DNA of 64,000 nt from Thermocaproicibacter melissae (GCF_024498295.1 NZ_CP101827.1:872001-936000), one strand, 5' to 3'. Numbered from the stretch's first letter, positions 1 to 9,422 are shown. The notes: generated by a model from the sequence alone, not told the origin. Program-made: numbers and translations.

Positions 1-159
1 GTCCCGGGCATTGCCATAACCGACTTCATGCGAGACATTATTGCAGGCGACATGATCGCCGGTATTCTCCGGTTTGTGGAAAGTATTCTAGTTGCGGCAG
101 CCATTGCAATCGGCGCAGGCATTGCGCTGATAGCGATTCGCACGTTCATGGGGGTGTGA
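1..159 (+). CDS. Threonine/serine exporter, ThrE N-terminal-domain subunit (3' end only)
   Basis: The frame is open from base 1 to a TGA at 157-159 and gives about 52 residues, ending in a hydrophobic segment rich in Ala, Ile and Gly and a short basic tail. This fits the last membrane helix of the ThrE N-terminal-domain family (the YjjP-like half of a split exporter). The main support is its partner: the downstream gene is the matching C-terminal half and overlaps this stop codon. Most of the protein lies outside the window, so the call rests on the tail and the gene order. Confidence 0.6.
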   Translation, partial: VPGIAITDFMRDIIAGDMIAGILRFVESILVAAAIAIGAGIALIAIRTFMGV

Positions 160-638
160 ATTTGAGCTACATGGCTTGCCTTTGGTCTTTTTTCGCCTGC
201 GTTGCATTCGGGCTGGTTTATAATATGCGCGGCAAGACATTACTGCTTGCCTCCCTCGGCGGTTCGCTCGGCTGGTTTGTTTATCTGCTGCTGAATTTCA
301 CAAACAACGATATTTTTCAGTTTTTTGTTGCAACCATCGCAACAGCCGTCTATTCCGAGGTTATGGCGCGTGTCATGAAAAAGCCCGCCATTGAATTTCA
401 AATCGTTGCGTTGCTTCCGATGGTTCCCGGCGGCGGAATTTTCTACACGATGGAATACTGCGTCATCGGAAACAATGAAATGTTTCTTAAAACGGGGCTG
501 CACACTCTCGGCATTGCCGGTGCTCTCGCCATGGGGATACTGCTTGTTTCTTCACTGTTCCGAATCGGCAGCCACCCGCAAGGAATCAAAACCGAGGCTT
601 GTTCCTGTACGGAACGTAAAAAGGACATATGGCACTAA
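156..638 (+). CDS. Threonine/serine exporter, ThrE C-terminal-domain subunit (YjjB-like)
   Basis: A 160-residue integral membrane protein with four to five hydrophobic segments, including one early glycine-rich helix and a VPGGGIFYTME-type loop near residue 90. That motif pattern is typical of the small ThrE C-terminal half (COG3610/YjjB type). In this family two separate proteins form an exporter of threonine, serine or other small acids. The GTG start at 156 overlaps the upstream stop, which indicates translational coupling and a two-subunit transporter. The substrate cannot be read from the sequence. Confidence 0.8.
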   Translation: MNLSYMACLWSFFACVAFGLVYNMRGKTLLLASLGGSLGWFVYLLLNFTNNDIFQFFVATIATAVYSEVMARVMKKPAIEFQIVALLPMVPGGGIFYTMEYCVIGNNEMFLKTGLHTLGIAGALAMGILLVSSLFRIGSHPQGIKTEACSCTERKKDIWH

Positions 639-667
639 TAACCGCTTAGCTCTAAAAAAGGTAGCAG

Positions 668-695
668 TTCAAGATAGATTTCTTGATCCTAAAAT
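668..695 (+). promoter_or_regulatory. Possible sigma-A promoter of the MFS gene
   Basis: TTCAAG (668-673) and TAAAAT (690-695) are separated by 16 bases in the 88-base gap before the MFS gene. The -35 is weak, so this is a candidate only. Confidence 0.25.
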
Positions 696-726
696 ATCTT
701 CGTTAAAATAATTTGAGGTATATTTT

Positions 727-1908
727 ATGGTTTCACTTTTACTTGTAATTATCTACCTTGCATTTATCAGTTTAGGTCTGCCGGATTCCCTCCTTGGCTC
801 TGCCTGGCCGGTTATGTACCGGCAATTTGATGTTCCGCTTTCTTATGCGGGAATTGTATCAATGATTATCGCCGGCGGCACGATTATTTCGAGCCTTCTG
901 TCAGATCGACTGACAAGAAAGTTCGGTGCAGGGCTGGTAACCGCAATCAGTGTATTCCTCACAGCCGTGGCACTTTTTGGTTTTTCCCTTTCCAATTCGT
1001 TTCTTCTGCTCTGCATTTGGTCCGTGCCATACGGTTTGGGTGCAGGAGCGATAGACGCTGCACTGAACAATTATGTTGCTCTTCACTACGCAGCAAGACA
1101 CATGAGTTGGCTTCATTGTTGCTGGGGAATCGGTGCGTCAATCAGCCCAAATATCATGGGCTACTGCCTTGTGAACGGCTTCGGCTGGAATAATGGCTAT
1201 CGTTCGGTCGCCATCATTCAAATTGTCCTTTCGGCATTTCTTTTTCTTAGCCTGCCGCTTTGGAAAAGAAACAGCAGCGAGCCATCCGGCAGCGAAAAAA
1301 AATCTGCCAGTCTCGGTTTTGTGCAGACTTTAAGCATCACCGGAGTAAAATTCATTTTGCCCGCGTTTCTGGCGTATGGCGCTTTGGAAAGCACCGCCGG
1401 TTTATGGGCAAGCAGTTACTTAGTCAATGCGCGGGGAATCGACACAGACACTGCTGCGGAATTTGCCTCGCTTTTCTACTTTGGCATCACTTTCGGGCGG
1501 TTTCTGTGCGGGTTTGTTTCCGGGAAAATCGGAGACAAGCGCTTGATTCGCATTGGCAGCATCATCATTCTGGTTGGGATTGCCTTGCTTGGGTTGCCTT
1601 CCGGTGCCGATGGATTAGTTACAACCGGGCTTGTTGTTATCGGTTTTGGTTGTGCGCCAATCTACCCTTCTATCATCCACGCAACACCTGCCTTCTTCGG
1701 GGAAGAAAATTCTCAAGCAATCATCGGAATTCAAATGGCAAGTGCTTACATCGGCAGTACTTTTATGCCGCCGCTCTTTGGAGCGATTGCCAGTTACAGC
1801 AACATCCGGGTTTACCCGCTTTATCTGCTGTTCTTCTTGGTTCTTATGCTTGTAATGTCAGAACTTCTAAACAGAACGGTAGCAAAGAATCCAGTGACTG
1901 AGAATTAA
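727..1908 (+). CDS. Major facilitator superfamily transporter
   Basis: A 393-residue protein with about twelve hydrophobic segments and the MFS loop 2-3 signature, seen here as SDRLTRKFG near residue 60. A second, related loop (SGKIGDKRLIR) lies near residue 265, at the start of the C-terminal half. A TTGAGG Shine-Dalgarno lies just upstream of the ATG. The length and the two six-helix halves are normal for the family. The closest general type is a drug or sugar-like MFS permease of Firmicutes. No substrate can be assigned. It is followed by a strong hairpin, so it is probably a single-gene unit. Confidence 0.85.
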   Translation: MVSLLLVIIYLAFISLGLPDSLLGSAWPVMYRQFDVPLSYAGIVSMIIAGGTIISSLLSDRLTRKFGAGLVTAISVFLTAVALFGFSLSNSFLLLCIWSVPYGLGAGAIDAALNNYVALHYAARHMSWLHCCWGIGASISPNIMGYCLVNGFGWNNGYRSVAIIQIVLSAFLFLSLPLWKRNSSEPSGSEKKSASLGFVQTLSITGVKFILPAFLAYGALESTAGLWASSYLVNARGIDTDTAAEFASLFYFGITFGRFLCGFVSGKIGDKRLIRIGSIIILVGIALLGLPSGADGLVTTGLVVIGFGCAPIYPSIIHATPAFFGEENSQAIIGIQMASAYIGSTFMPPLFGAIASYSNIRVYPLYLLFFLVLMLVMSELLNRTVAKNPVTEN

Positions 1909-1920
1909 TTTGGAAAGACG

Positions 1921-1950
1921 AAAGCGCAGCACGTTTGTGCTGCGCTTTTA
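1921..1950 (+). terminator. Intrinsic terminator after the MFS gene (probably bidirectional)
   Basis: A perfect 12-bp stem (1921-1932 with 1937-1948) around a GTTT loop, rich in GC at its centre and flanked by A and T runs. It lies between convergent genes and can serve both the MFS gene and the rhodanese gene on the other strand. Confidence 0.85.
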
Positions 1951-1963
1951 TGCGTTTATGGTT

Positions 1964-2347
1964 TTACCTTTCGAGACTTCCTTTCCATTTTGTAATTCCG
2001 CCAATATCTACGACGTTTTCATACCCAAGGCGCTGAAACAAATCCGCGGCCTTAGCGCTTCTCACTCCGCTCCGGCAGTAAACGTATATCTTGGTCTTTT
2101 TATCTGGAACGAGCTGCACAATGTTCTGTGCATGGTCAAGAGGCAGCAAGGCGCTGCCCGGAATATGCCCGGTCTGATACTCCTCCGGAGTTCGGACATC
2201 AATCAGGCGGGCATTCGGATCGTTTTTCATCTCTTTTACTGCTTCATTAATTTCCATCGTTTCTTTTCCTGCACGAAACATTTCCATCATCTCCATGACT
2301 TTAAAATTTATGCTCTCCACAATAACGTTATCTCCCAGCCGATTCAT
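1964..2347 (-). CDS. Single-domain rhodanese-like sulfurtransferase
   Basis: A 127-residue protein with one rhodanese domain from about residue 30. It shows the substrate-loop signature LIDVRTPEEY and the active-site loop YCRSGVRS with catalytic Cys91. Rhodaneses carry persulfide sulfur on this Cys. The start codon overlaps the stop of the upstream flavoprotein gene as ATGA, so the two are translationally coupled. The first 30 residues are Met-rich and look unlike a domain; an internal ATG at 2257, behind an AGGAAA, is an alternative start. The partner enzyme suggests a role in CoA, polysulfide or persulfide metabolism. Confidence 0.88.
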   Translation of the reverse strand: MNRLGDNVIVESINFKVMEMMEMFRAGKETMEINEAVKEMKNDPNARLIDVRTPEEYQTGHIPGSALLPLDHAQNIVQLVPDKKTKIYVYCRSGVRSAKAADLFQRLGYENVVDIGGITKWKGSLER

Positions 2348-4023
2348 TCACATTCCGTGCAGATATAATCACGAACGGATTTTTCATGAACAGCGGTTTC
2401 ATACAGCCGATAACCGCCGGCAAGATTTCTGCAGTCATAACCGTATCCGGTCAGAATCCGGCAGGCGATGTAGCTGCGCAGACCGCTGTGGCAGTGGACA
2501 TAAACCGGTTTATCCCGTGGAATCTCATTCAGGCGCTCACGCAGATTGTTCAGCGGGATATTGACAAAACCCTCAATTTTACCACGGGCAACCTCCGTTT
2601 TAGTACGCACATCCAGAAGAAACACACTGCCGTCACGAGGCAGGCTGTCAACTTCATCCCAGAAAAATTGTTTGACCTTCCCCGTGATTACATTTTCGGC
2701 TACAAATCCTATCATATTGACCGGATCCTTTGCGCTTCCAAACGGCGGCGCATAGCAGAGTTCCAAATCCTTCAGGTCGGTTACTTTTGCTCCAAAACGA
2801 ATCGCCGTGGCCAAAACATCCATACGCTTGTCAACTCCGTCATAGCCGACAATCTGCGCGCCAAGCAATTTGTGCGTCGTTTTCTCCCACAACACCTTAA
2901 TGGACATGTGTGTTGCGCCGGGGTAATAGTCCGCGTGGGACACAGAATATAGGTAGGTTTTGTCATAATCAATCGCTGCTGCTTTTGCCGCCAACTCATT
3001 TAGGCCGGTCGAAGCAACCGTCATGTCAAAAATCTTTAGAATTGCTGAACCCTGTGTGCCGGTGTACCTGCTGTTTATTCCGCAGATGTTGTCGGCAGCG
3101 ATTCTCCCCTGCTTATTTGCAGGGCCGGCAAGCGGAATGAAAGCTGGTGCATTTGTAATAAAGTTTTTCACCTGCACCGCATCGCCGACCGCGTAAATGT
3201 CTGGGATACTCGTCTGCATGTTTTCATTGACTAGAATCGCACCGCGCTGGTCTGTTTCAATTCCGCAGTCTTTTGCCAGTCCGGTATCCGGCCTCACGCC
3301 GACTGCCAAAATCACCATGTCGGTTTTGATTTCACCGTTCTGGAGCTTGACAACGAGGGACCCGTCTTCGGCGATTTCACGCAGTCCGTTTCCAAGAATC
3401 AGGCAGATTCCCTTTTTCCGAAGATATTGGTGCACATCTGCGGCCATGTCATAGTCCAGCGATGTAATCAAATGGTCGGCAAGTTCGACTATCGTCACCT
3501 TGATTCCTGCATTAGCAAGATTCTCGGCCATTTCAACGCCGATATATCCCCCGCCGATAATGACGGCGTTTTTCGGGTTGTTCTTAGCGATAAAGTCCTT
3601 GATCTTTTCGGTATCCGGAATATTTCTCAGGGTAAACACCCGCTCATTTTCAATTCCCTTCACCGGTGGCCGAACGGGTTCTGCACCGGGAGAAAGAATG
3701 AGCTTATCATAATTTTCTTCGTAGACCTTACCCGTTTCCACAGCGCGCACCGTTACCGTTTTTCGTGCAGGATTGATTTTCACTGCCTCATGCTTGACCC
3801 GAACATCTATGTTGAAACGTGCCCGTAGGCTTTCCGGCGATTGCAGCGTCAGGTCGCTTTTTTCTGTAATGGTACCGCCGATATAATACGGAAGGCCGCA
3901 GTTTGCAAACGATACAAACGGCCCGCGTTCCAAAATGACAATCTCTGCTTTTTCATCTAAACGGCGTAATCTCGCCGCTGCAGATGCTCCGCCTGCTACC
4001 CCGCCGATGATAACTGTTTTCAT
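2344..4023 (-). CDS. CoA-disulfide reductase-like flavoprotein with C-terminal rhodanese domain
   Basis: A 559-residue pyridine-nucleotide-disulfide oxidoreductase. It has an N-terminal FAD Rossmann motif (IIGGVAGGASAA), a single active-site Cys42 in SFANCGLPYY as in CoA-disulfide reductases, a second NAD(P)H-binding motif (IIGGGYIGVEMAE) near residue 155 and a second FAD motif (DIYAVGDA) near 280. A dimerisation domain follows, then a rhodanese domain from about residue 450 with active-site loop CHSGLRSY. Such fusions (CoADR-RHD) reduce CoA disulfide, CoA persulfide or polysulfide with NAD(P)H. Which substrate is used here is not decidable from sequence. It is transcribed first of two genes, with the free rhodanese downstream. 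Confidence 0.9.
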   Translation of the reverse strand: MKTVIIGGVAGGASAAARLRRLDEKAEIVILERGPFVSFANCGLPYYIGGTITEKSDLTLQSPESLRARFNIDVRVKHEAVKINPARKTVTVRAVETGKVYEENYDKLILSPGAEPVRPPVKGIENERVFTLRNIPDTEKIKDFIAKNNPKNAVIIGGGYIGVEMAENLANAGIKVTIVELADHLITSLDYDMAADVHQYLRKKGICLILGNGLREIAEDGSLVVKLQNGEIKTDMVILAVGVRPDTGLAKDCGIETDQRGAILVNENMQTSIPDIYAVGDAVQVKNFITNAPAFIPLAGPANKQGRIAADNICGINSRYTGTQGSAILKIFDMTVASTGLNELAAKAAAIDYDKTYLYSVSHADYYPGATHMSIKVLWEKTTHKLLGAQIVGYDGVDKRMDVLATAIRFGAKVTDLKDLELCYAPPFGSAKDPVNMIGFVAENVITGKVKQFFWDEVDSLPRDGSVFLLDVRTKTEVARGKIEGFVNIPLNNLRERLNEIPRDKPVYVHCHSGLRSYIACRILTGYGYDCRNLAGGYRLYETAVHEKSVRDYICTECE

Positions 4024-4443
4024 ACAGATTCCTCCTCATTCGGATTCATGATACTGATTCATTCCGGTGTAAAAACCTTGAATTTATGATTTGAGTATAC
4101 TGCAAGGGTCTTTTTTTGTCTTTGACTTTGTCACAAATCACACTAGTACAGTATTTTGCGATTTGAAAACTCAAAAAGATAGCCATGAAGGCCGAAACTG
4201 GATTTCCGGCTGTGGGTAAATGTTTTATATTTTATTTATGAAAATTATCCATCTTTTTACAAATTAGCCATTTACATTACCTTGTTTTTATGCACTTTAT
4301 TCTATTTTTATTTTGTGTTAATATGTCTATAAATTAATTTAAATCAAATGCAAATCAAAATGATAGGAAATCAATTCACGGAAGAGGTTCTATAAATCAC
4401 ATCGACCAACGAGAATTTCGTTGTGCAAGGGAATGTTGCTGAT
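4024..4443. other. Intergenic region between divergent operons
   Basis: 420 AT-rich bases between the CoADR operon and the histidine kinase gene. It holds the candidate minus-strand promoter and a small hairpin at 4191-4210 (GCCGAAA pairing with TTTCCGGC, one base bulged). A very AT-rich tract at 4225-4370 contains TATAAA at 4328-4333, a plausible -10 for the kinase gene, without a convincing -35. No open frame here looks coding. Confidence 0.6.
4094..4122 (-). promoter_or_regulatory. Candidate promoter of the CoADR-rhodanese operon
   Basis: On the minus strand, TATACT (4099-4094) stands 17 bases downstream of AAGACA (4122-4117), about 70 bases upstream of the start codon. The -35 matches the consensus only in its second half. 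Confidence 0.4.
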
Positions 4444-6252
4444 ATGAAAAAAGTACTGGTTCGCCTCAAAAAAACATATATGAATTTCCGAATCTCAACG
4501 AAGCTGTCCGTTTTATATCTTTTTGTATTTTTACTTTCCATGTTCCTTTCATGGATTGTCTATTACAATTTGAACTACCGCTTTTCGATTCAGAAAAGTG
4601 GCGAACTCTCTATGCAAACTTTGTACTCCCTGAAATCAAACATCACGAATCTTCTGCAAAACGTCGATTACAACTCGCGTGTCATCCTATCGAACAATGA
4701 CGTGCAAACAATTCTGAGTAACGGACAAGAGGAAGATACTTTTGTAGCAGAGAAAAAGATGAAAACCATCCTAACCCTGCTAATTAATACCATGCCGTCG
4801 ATTGAATCCATCTATGTTTTCGACAACTATGGGCACTTCTATGGAGCTGGCAGAGGAATGAACTACAGCCTTAAACTTTCAAGTATTACGGGAGCACCGT
4901 GGTATAAGCAGGTTGTAAATCTTCGTGGCGCTAGTCTGTTCCAGTTGCATGCCAACAATATTTTTTCTGCAGAAAACAAAGATAGCAGCGTTTCAATGGT
5001 CCGGCTAATCAACGGCACCGTTTCACAGCGCCCAATCGGAATTCTTCTCATGAATATTTCCAACTCGGCATTGGAAGAAAGTTACCACGAAATTGTTAAG
5101 AAATATGGAAGCAACGTAATTCTTTTGAACGAATCCAATGAATATATCATTAGCAACGAATCCATTCCCAAAGAAAATGTAGCGATGATTCTTAAAAATA
5201 GCGAAGAAAATCGCGATGCTCCAATCATTCTGAAATCCGGCGGCAAGCGGTTCATTTACTCTTCCATTACACTCGACTCCCCTGCATGGAAAATTATCAT
5301 GGGAATCCCGATGGAAGAAATTGATAAGGAGCTTGCCCTTTACCAGCGTATTACGTTCATCATTATTTTTCTCAACATCATACTTCTGTTGGGAGGAATC
5401 ATGATCTCCTCACGCCTAATCACTGTTCCGATACACAAACTGCTCGAGTCGATGAGAGGCGTACAAAAAGGCAACTTCGTTACCGTGAACATGAACACCG
5501 GCGCAGATGAAATCGGGCAATTAAAAGACGGCTACAACTTGATGATTACCAAGATTCAAGAACTCCTGAATAAAACCATTAATGACCAAAGAGCCAAGCG
5601 GAAACTTGAACTGAACATCCTTCAGGCACAAATCAAGCCTCATTTTCTTTATAACACACTTGACGCAATGGCATATCTCTCCCTCGCAGGAAAGAACGCG
5701 GAGCTATATGACGCTCTCGAAGCTTTGGGAGAATTTTACCGAAAAAGCCTGAGCAAAGGCGAAGAAATCATCTCGATTAAAGACGAAGTTGACATTACCC
5801 GAGATTACCTATTTTTGCAGCGGCTTCGCTACGGCGATATATTCACAGCAAAATTCGACATTGATGACGACGTTCTGAAGTATAAGACGCTAAAACTTGT
5901 TTTACAGCCGTTAGTTGAAAATTCTATCTACCACGGTATTCGGCCGAAAGGTGAACCGGGAGAAATTCTGGTTCGTGTAAAAGGCGACGGCGACCGAATC
6001 ATCCTCTCCGTAGAGGATAACGGAATTGGCATGTCCGACGATGTCATCAAAGCCATTCAAAACGGCGACATTAAAGGCAGCGGTTTCGGACTGTGCGAAA
6101 CGCTCGAACGTCTACGAATTTATTATGAAAGCGATAGTTCATATACAATAAAAAGCTCGAAGAACGAAGGTACAATCATTACGATTTCAATTCCAAAAGA
6201 GACTTCAGAAAGGGAAAGGACAAAAAATGACGGAATTCAACCGAGACATTAA
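4444..6252 (+). CDS. Sensor histidine kinase, YesM type
   Basis: A 602-residue membrane kinase. There is a transmembrane helix near residues 19-41, an extracytoplasmic sensor region of about 250 residues, a second helix near 295-315 and then a HAMP segment. The His_kinase domain carries PHFLYNT with phospho-acceptor His400. The ATPase domain has N-box QPLVENSIYHG, VEDNGIGM and GSGFGLCETL. This is the LytS/YesM class, which usually senses sugars or oligosaccharides directly or through a binding protein. I place the start at the ATG at 4444, behind AAGGGAA, rather than at the GTG at 4423. It overlaps the response-regulator gene by 26 bases. Confidence 0.9.
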   Translation: MKKVLVRLKKTYMNFRISTKLSVLYLFVFLLSMFLSWIVYYNLNYRFSIQKSGELSMQTLYSLKSNITNLLQNVDYNSRVILSNNDVQTILSNGQEEDTFVAEKKMKTILTLLINTMPSIESIYVFDNYGHFYGAGRGMNYSLKLSSITGAPWYKQVVNLRGASLFQLHANNIFSAENKDSSVSMVRLINGTVSQRPIGILLMNISNSALEESYHEIVKKYGSNVILLNESNEYIISNESIPKENVAMILKNSEENRDAPIILKSGGKRFIYSSITLDSPAWKIIMGIPMEEIDKELALYQRITFIIIFLNIILLLGGIMISSRLITVPIHKLLESMRGVQKGNFVTVNMNTGADEIGQLKDGYNLMITKIQELLNKTINDQRAKRKLELNILQAQIKPHFLYNTLDAMAYLSLAGKNAELYDALEALGEFYRKSLSKGEEIISIKDEVDITRDYLFLQRLRYGDIFTAKFDIDDDVLKYKTLKLVLQPLVENSIYHGIRPKGEPGEILVRVKGDGDRIILSVEDNGIGMSDDVIKAIQNGDIKGSGFGLCETLERLRIYYESDSSYTIKSSKNEGTIITISIPKETSERERTKNDGIQPRH

Positions 6253-7843
6253 AGTAATGCTTGTAGACGATGAAGAAAAAACTCGAAAGCTGCTGAAGCT
6301 TTTAGTCAATTGGGAAGAACTTGGCTTTACAATCTGCGGTGAAGCGTCAAGCGGTCAGGAGGCCCTCCATATGTTGGATGAGGTGCGGCCAGACCTCATC
6401 ATAACCGACGTTCGCATGCCATATATGGATGGTCTTGAATTTTCAAAGCTTGCTCTTCAAGCGTACCCGAACCTGAAAATTATCGTGCTGACTGCTTACG
6501 AAGATTTTTCGAGTGCCCAGCAGAGCGTACAGATGGGTGTTTCTGCATTTCTGCTCAAACCTGTAAAGCGAGAGAGCTTGACATCTACTTTAAACTCAAT
6601 TGCGAAAAAGATTGAGGAAGAACTGGATATGCAGCAGGAATATGCGCGAATTCAGGAGCAGCTTGGTCAAATGCGTGAAACCCTGCAGAAAGAATTTTTG
6701 AGTGAACTGCTGATTGCCGACTTACCGGATGATGAGATAAAGCAAAAAATCCAGTATTTTTCGCTGGAAGCGATTGAAAAGCAAGTACAGGCTGCTGTTA
6801 TTACCCTGCGCGGCGAACCAGAAAACATGGATGGCGAAAAGCGGATTCTTTACAGCATGGCTGCATTGGACCTTGTAAAACAGTTTTTCAGCAATGATCC
6901 AAAGTCCTATGTTTTTTCGGATCATCTAAGCAATATCGTAGTTGCGTACACCGGCAACACCAGTACTTTTGAATCCGCAATGGAAAGATTGAAGGACATG
7001 CTTTCTTCAAAACTTCAGGGACGGGTAAGCGCGGGCATCGGCACGCTTCGCTCAGGTCTGCATGGGCTTTCCAAATCCTATCAGGAAGCCTGCATGGCGC
7101 TGAAATACTGCATTTTTTACGGGGACAGAATCGTCCTTTCCTACAAAGACGTCAGTATGGTGGATTCAGACGAAAAAGAACAAAACAAAGGATTGGATGA
7201 AATTGAATTTTTTGTACGAGCCGGTTTCCAGAAAGAGGCGGTGGAAGCAATTCACCGCTTACTAGTTCAACAGTCTTTGGCGGAAATTGAAGACATCAAT
7301 GCTGTTCGCGTAAAAGGTATTAATATCATGACCCTGCTCTTTAACATTGCAGCGGAGCTGCATGTTGCATTTCCTACGCAGGAATTCGGAAAAGCCTACA
7401 TGGAAATGATTAATCTAAAAGATATTTCAGAAATTGAAAAGCGGTTGATCCAAACCGCCAACGAACTCACCGATACGACACGGAAGATTCGGAAGAAAAA
7501 AAGCGGCCAGCAGATTGCCATGGTGATGGAATATATTAACGAGCACCTTTCTGACCCAACACTTGGCCTTGCGTCTCTCTCCGCGCATTTTTACCTAAAT
7601 CCAAGCTACCTGAGCCGCACTTTCAAGCATCAAGTAGGTTCTTCTATCGTTGAATACCTGACTGACCTTAGGATTCAAAAAGCGAAGGAACTGCTTCAAA
7701 ACAGTGATAAAATGGCCTATGAAATCGGCGCCGAAGTCGGCATTCCTGACCCGAACTACTTCGGAAAGTGCTTTAAGAAATATGCCGGATGCTCCATTCA
7801 GGAATTTAGAAAACGCGTAAAAGGATCCTCCTCAACAGATTAA
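6227..7843 (+). CDS. Response regulator, YesN type (REC + AraC-type DNA-binding domain)
   Basis: A 538-residue regulator. The N-terminal receiver domain has acidic residues Asp14 and Asp15, phospho-acceptor Asp61 in IITDVRMPYMDG, and the conserved Lys in LLKPVK. A long middle region follows, and the C-terminal 100 residues form an AraC-type double helix-turn-helix (LASLSAHFYLNPSYLSRTFK and a second motif with DPNYFGKCFKKYAG). The reading frame starts inside the kinase gene, as usual for cognate pairs. By family and position it is expected to activate the sugar ABC transporter genes immediately downstream in response to the YesM-type kinase. Confidence 0.92.
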   Translation: MTEFNRDIKVMLVDDEEKTRKLLKLLVNWEELGFTICGEASSGQEALHMLDEVRPDLIITDVRMPYMDGLEFSKLALQAYPNLKIIVLTAYEDFSSAQQSVQMGVSAFLLKPVKRESLTSTLNSIAKKIEEELDMQQEYARIQEQLGQMRETLQKEFLSELLIADLPDDEIKQKIQYFSLEAIEKQVQAAVITLRGEPENMDGEKRILYSMAALDLVKQFFSNDPKSYVFSDHLSNIVVAYTGNTSTFESAMERLKDMLSSKLQGRVSAGIGTLRSGLHGLSKSYQEACMALKYCIFYGDRIVLSYKDVSMVDSDEKEQNKGLDEIEFFVRAGFQKEAVEAIHRLLVQQSLAEIEDINAVRVKGINIMTLLFNIAAELHVAFPTQEFGKAYMEMINLKDISEIEKRLIQTANELTDTTRKIRKKKSGQQIAMVMEYINEHLSDPTLGLASLSAHFYLNPSYLSRTFKHQVGSSIVEYLTDLRIQKAKELLQNSDKMAYEIGAEVGIPDPNYFGKCFKKYAGCSIQEFRKRVKGSSSTD

Positions 7844-7939
7844 CACACAAGAATTAAATTCCGTCAAAATATTATTAATTTTGCTGCTATAATCTGTGCA
7901 ATAAGTAAAAATACTACCATCTAGAGTAAAAATCTTGCC

Positions 7940-7968
7940 TTCTAACTGTAGCTTTCTTTGGTTATAAT
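7940..7968 (+). promoter_or_regulatory. Candidate promoter of the ABC transporter operon
   Basis: A consensus TATAAT at 7963-7968 lies about 50 bases before the binding-protein gene. Seventeen bases upstream is only TTCTAA (7940-7945). A weak -35 with a perfect -10 fits a promoter that needs an activator such as the YesN-type regulator, but no operator was identified. Confidence 0.45.
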
Positions 7969-8016
7969 GAACGCAAGAGGAGAAATTCTCAAATCTGTTA
8001 AGGAGGAGAAAGCACT

Positions 8017-9309
8017 ATGAACAAAGTCCTGAAAAATGTCATTGCAGGAGCTCTTTCCGCAAGTATGCTTTTCAGTATGGCTGGTTGCTCGAACAGCGGC
8101 TCCGACACGACATCAGGTGCACAGTCCGGTGACCAGCAGGTTACTCTGAAACTGTGGCACATCTGGGCAGCAGATTCCGAATCCAGCAAAGTCCCGTTCT
8201 TGAAAACACTTGACAATTTCCAAAAGGAACATCCGAACATCAAACTCGATGTTGACGCAACGGAAAACGAGACATTCAAGACCAAAATCCGCACCGCCGT
8301 TGCAGCAAACGAAGCTCCGGACATCTTTACCTACTGGGCCGGCGGCTACATGAAAAACTTTGTAACGGCCGGTAAGCTTCTCGCGTTGGATGATTATTTG
8401 AACGACGGAACAAAGGACAAACTGCTTGACGGAACGCTCGACAACATGACATTTGACGGCAAGGTCTATGGACTGCCTCACACCATGGACGTCGGCACAT
8501 TCTTTGTCAATCAGGAACTGTTCGACAAGTACAACATCAAGGTTCCGACCACATACGATGAACTGGTCGACGCTTGCAAGAAGTTCCGTGCAGCCGGCGT
8601 GAAGACCCCGATGGCAGTCGGCGGCAAAGAAGCATGGTGCATTGATATGTACCTTGATATTCTTCAGGTAAGATCCGCCGGTTATGAAGCCTGCATCAAT
8701 GCTCTTTCCGGCAAAGGTTCCTACGAAGACGCTGGCATTATCGACGGTGCCAAGAGGCTCCAGGAACTCGTAAAACTCGGTGCATTTGGCGACAGCCCGA
8801 TGAGTATTTCCAGAGACGAATCGGAAGTTCCGTTCTACAATGGTGAAGTCCCAATGTATTTCAACGGCAGCTGGACCATCGGCAATGTCAACAAGAGTAA
8901 GGTAAAAGACAAGATTAAGATTGTTCCGTTCCCGAAAGTCGGCGACAAGAGCGATTCAACCGACCTGACTGGCGGCGTGGCTGGAACCTTTGTTGTCAGC
9001 GCTAACACGCAGTATAAAGACCAGGCGGTTACTTGCCTCAAGTATATCGCTCAGGGCTTTGCAAAAGAAGCATTCGAGGCGGGCGTAAGTCTCCCGGCTT
9101 GGAAGCTTGACATCGATGAATCTAAGGTTGATACACTGACGAAGCAACTGATGGATTTGACGAATTCGGCAAAGACCTATACGCTTTGGTGGAACACCTA
9201 TCTTGATGGATCTAAGTCTGAACTCTATATGAACAAATCCTCTGAACTTTTCGCACTGAAGATTACTCCGGAACAGTACGCAAAAGATCTACAGACTATG
9301 AACTCCTAA
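8017..9309 (+). CDS. Sugar ABC transporter substrate-binding lipoprotein
   Basis: A 430-residue extracellular solute-binding protein family 1 member. The signal peptide ends in a lipobox (FSMAGC) that places the lipidated residue at Cys24, followed by a Ser/Thr/Gly-rich linker. The mature protein begins with a typical strand (VTLKLWHIWAA) and contains the family features NEAPDIFTYWAGG and PMYFNGSWTIGNV. It captures a carbohydrate outside the membrane for the two permeases downstream. A strong AAGGAGGAG Shine-Dalgarno precedes the ATG, in keeping with high expression. The sugar cannot be named from sequence; YesMN-linked systems often take up oligosaccharides. Confidence 0.93.
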   Translation: MNKVLKNVIAGALSASMLFSMAGCSNSGSDTTSGAQSGDQQVTLKLWHIWAADSESSKVPFLKTLDNFQKEHPNIKLDVDATENETFKTKIRTAVAANEAPDIFTYWAGGYMKNFVTAGKLLALDDYLNDGTKDKLLDGTLDNMTFDGKVYGLPHTMDVGTFFVNQELFDKYNIKVPTTYDELVDACKKFRAAGVKTPMAVGGKEAWCIDMYLDILQVRSAGYEACINALSGKGSYEDAGIIDGAKRLQELVKLGAFGDSPMSISRDESEVPFYNGEVPMYFNGSWTIGNVNKSKVKDKIKIVPFPKVGDKSDSTDLTGGVAGTFVVSANTQYKDQAVTCLKYIAQGFAKEAFEAGVSLPAWKLDIDESKVDTLTKQLMDLTNSAKTYTLWWNTYLDGSKSELYMNKSSELFALKITPEQYAKDLQTMNS

Positions 9310-9317
9310 TTATTTCG

Positions 9318-9356
9318 GGGACCCCGGGACCTTTACCGGTCTCGGGTCCCATTTTT
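9318..9356 (+). terminator. Intercistronic hairpin between binding protein and permease genes
   Basis: A GC-rich stem of 13 bp with one bulged C (9318-9331 with 9338-9350, loop TTTACC) is followed by ATTTTT. It has the form of an intrinsic terminator or an mRNA-stabilising hairpin. In this position it would make the binding protein more abundant than the permeases. Confidence 0.8.
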
Positions 9357-9422
9357 CGCTGACAATCCCGAATGCAAGCCAAATCTTCGGCTTCCGTTCA
9401 TTACCTGTTGAGGGGAAGACCT

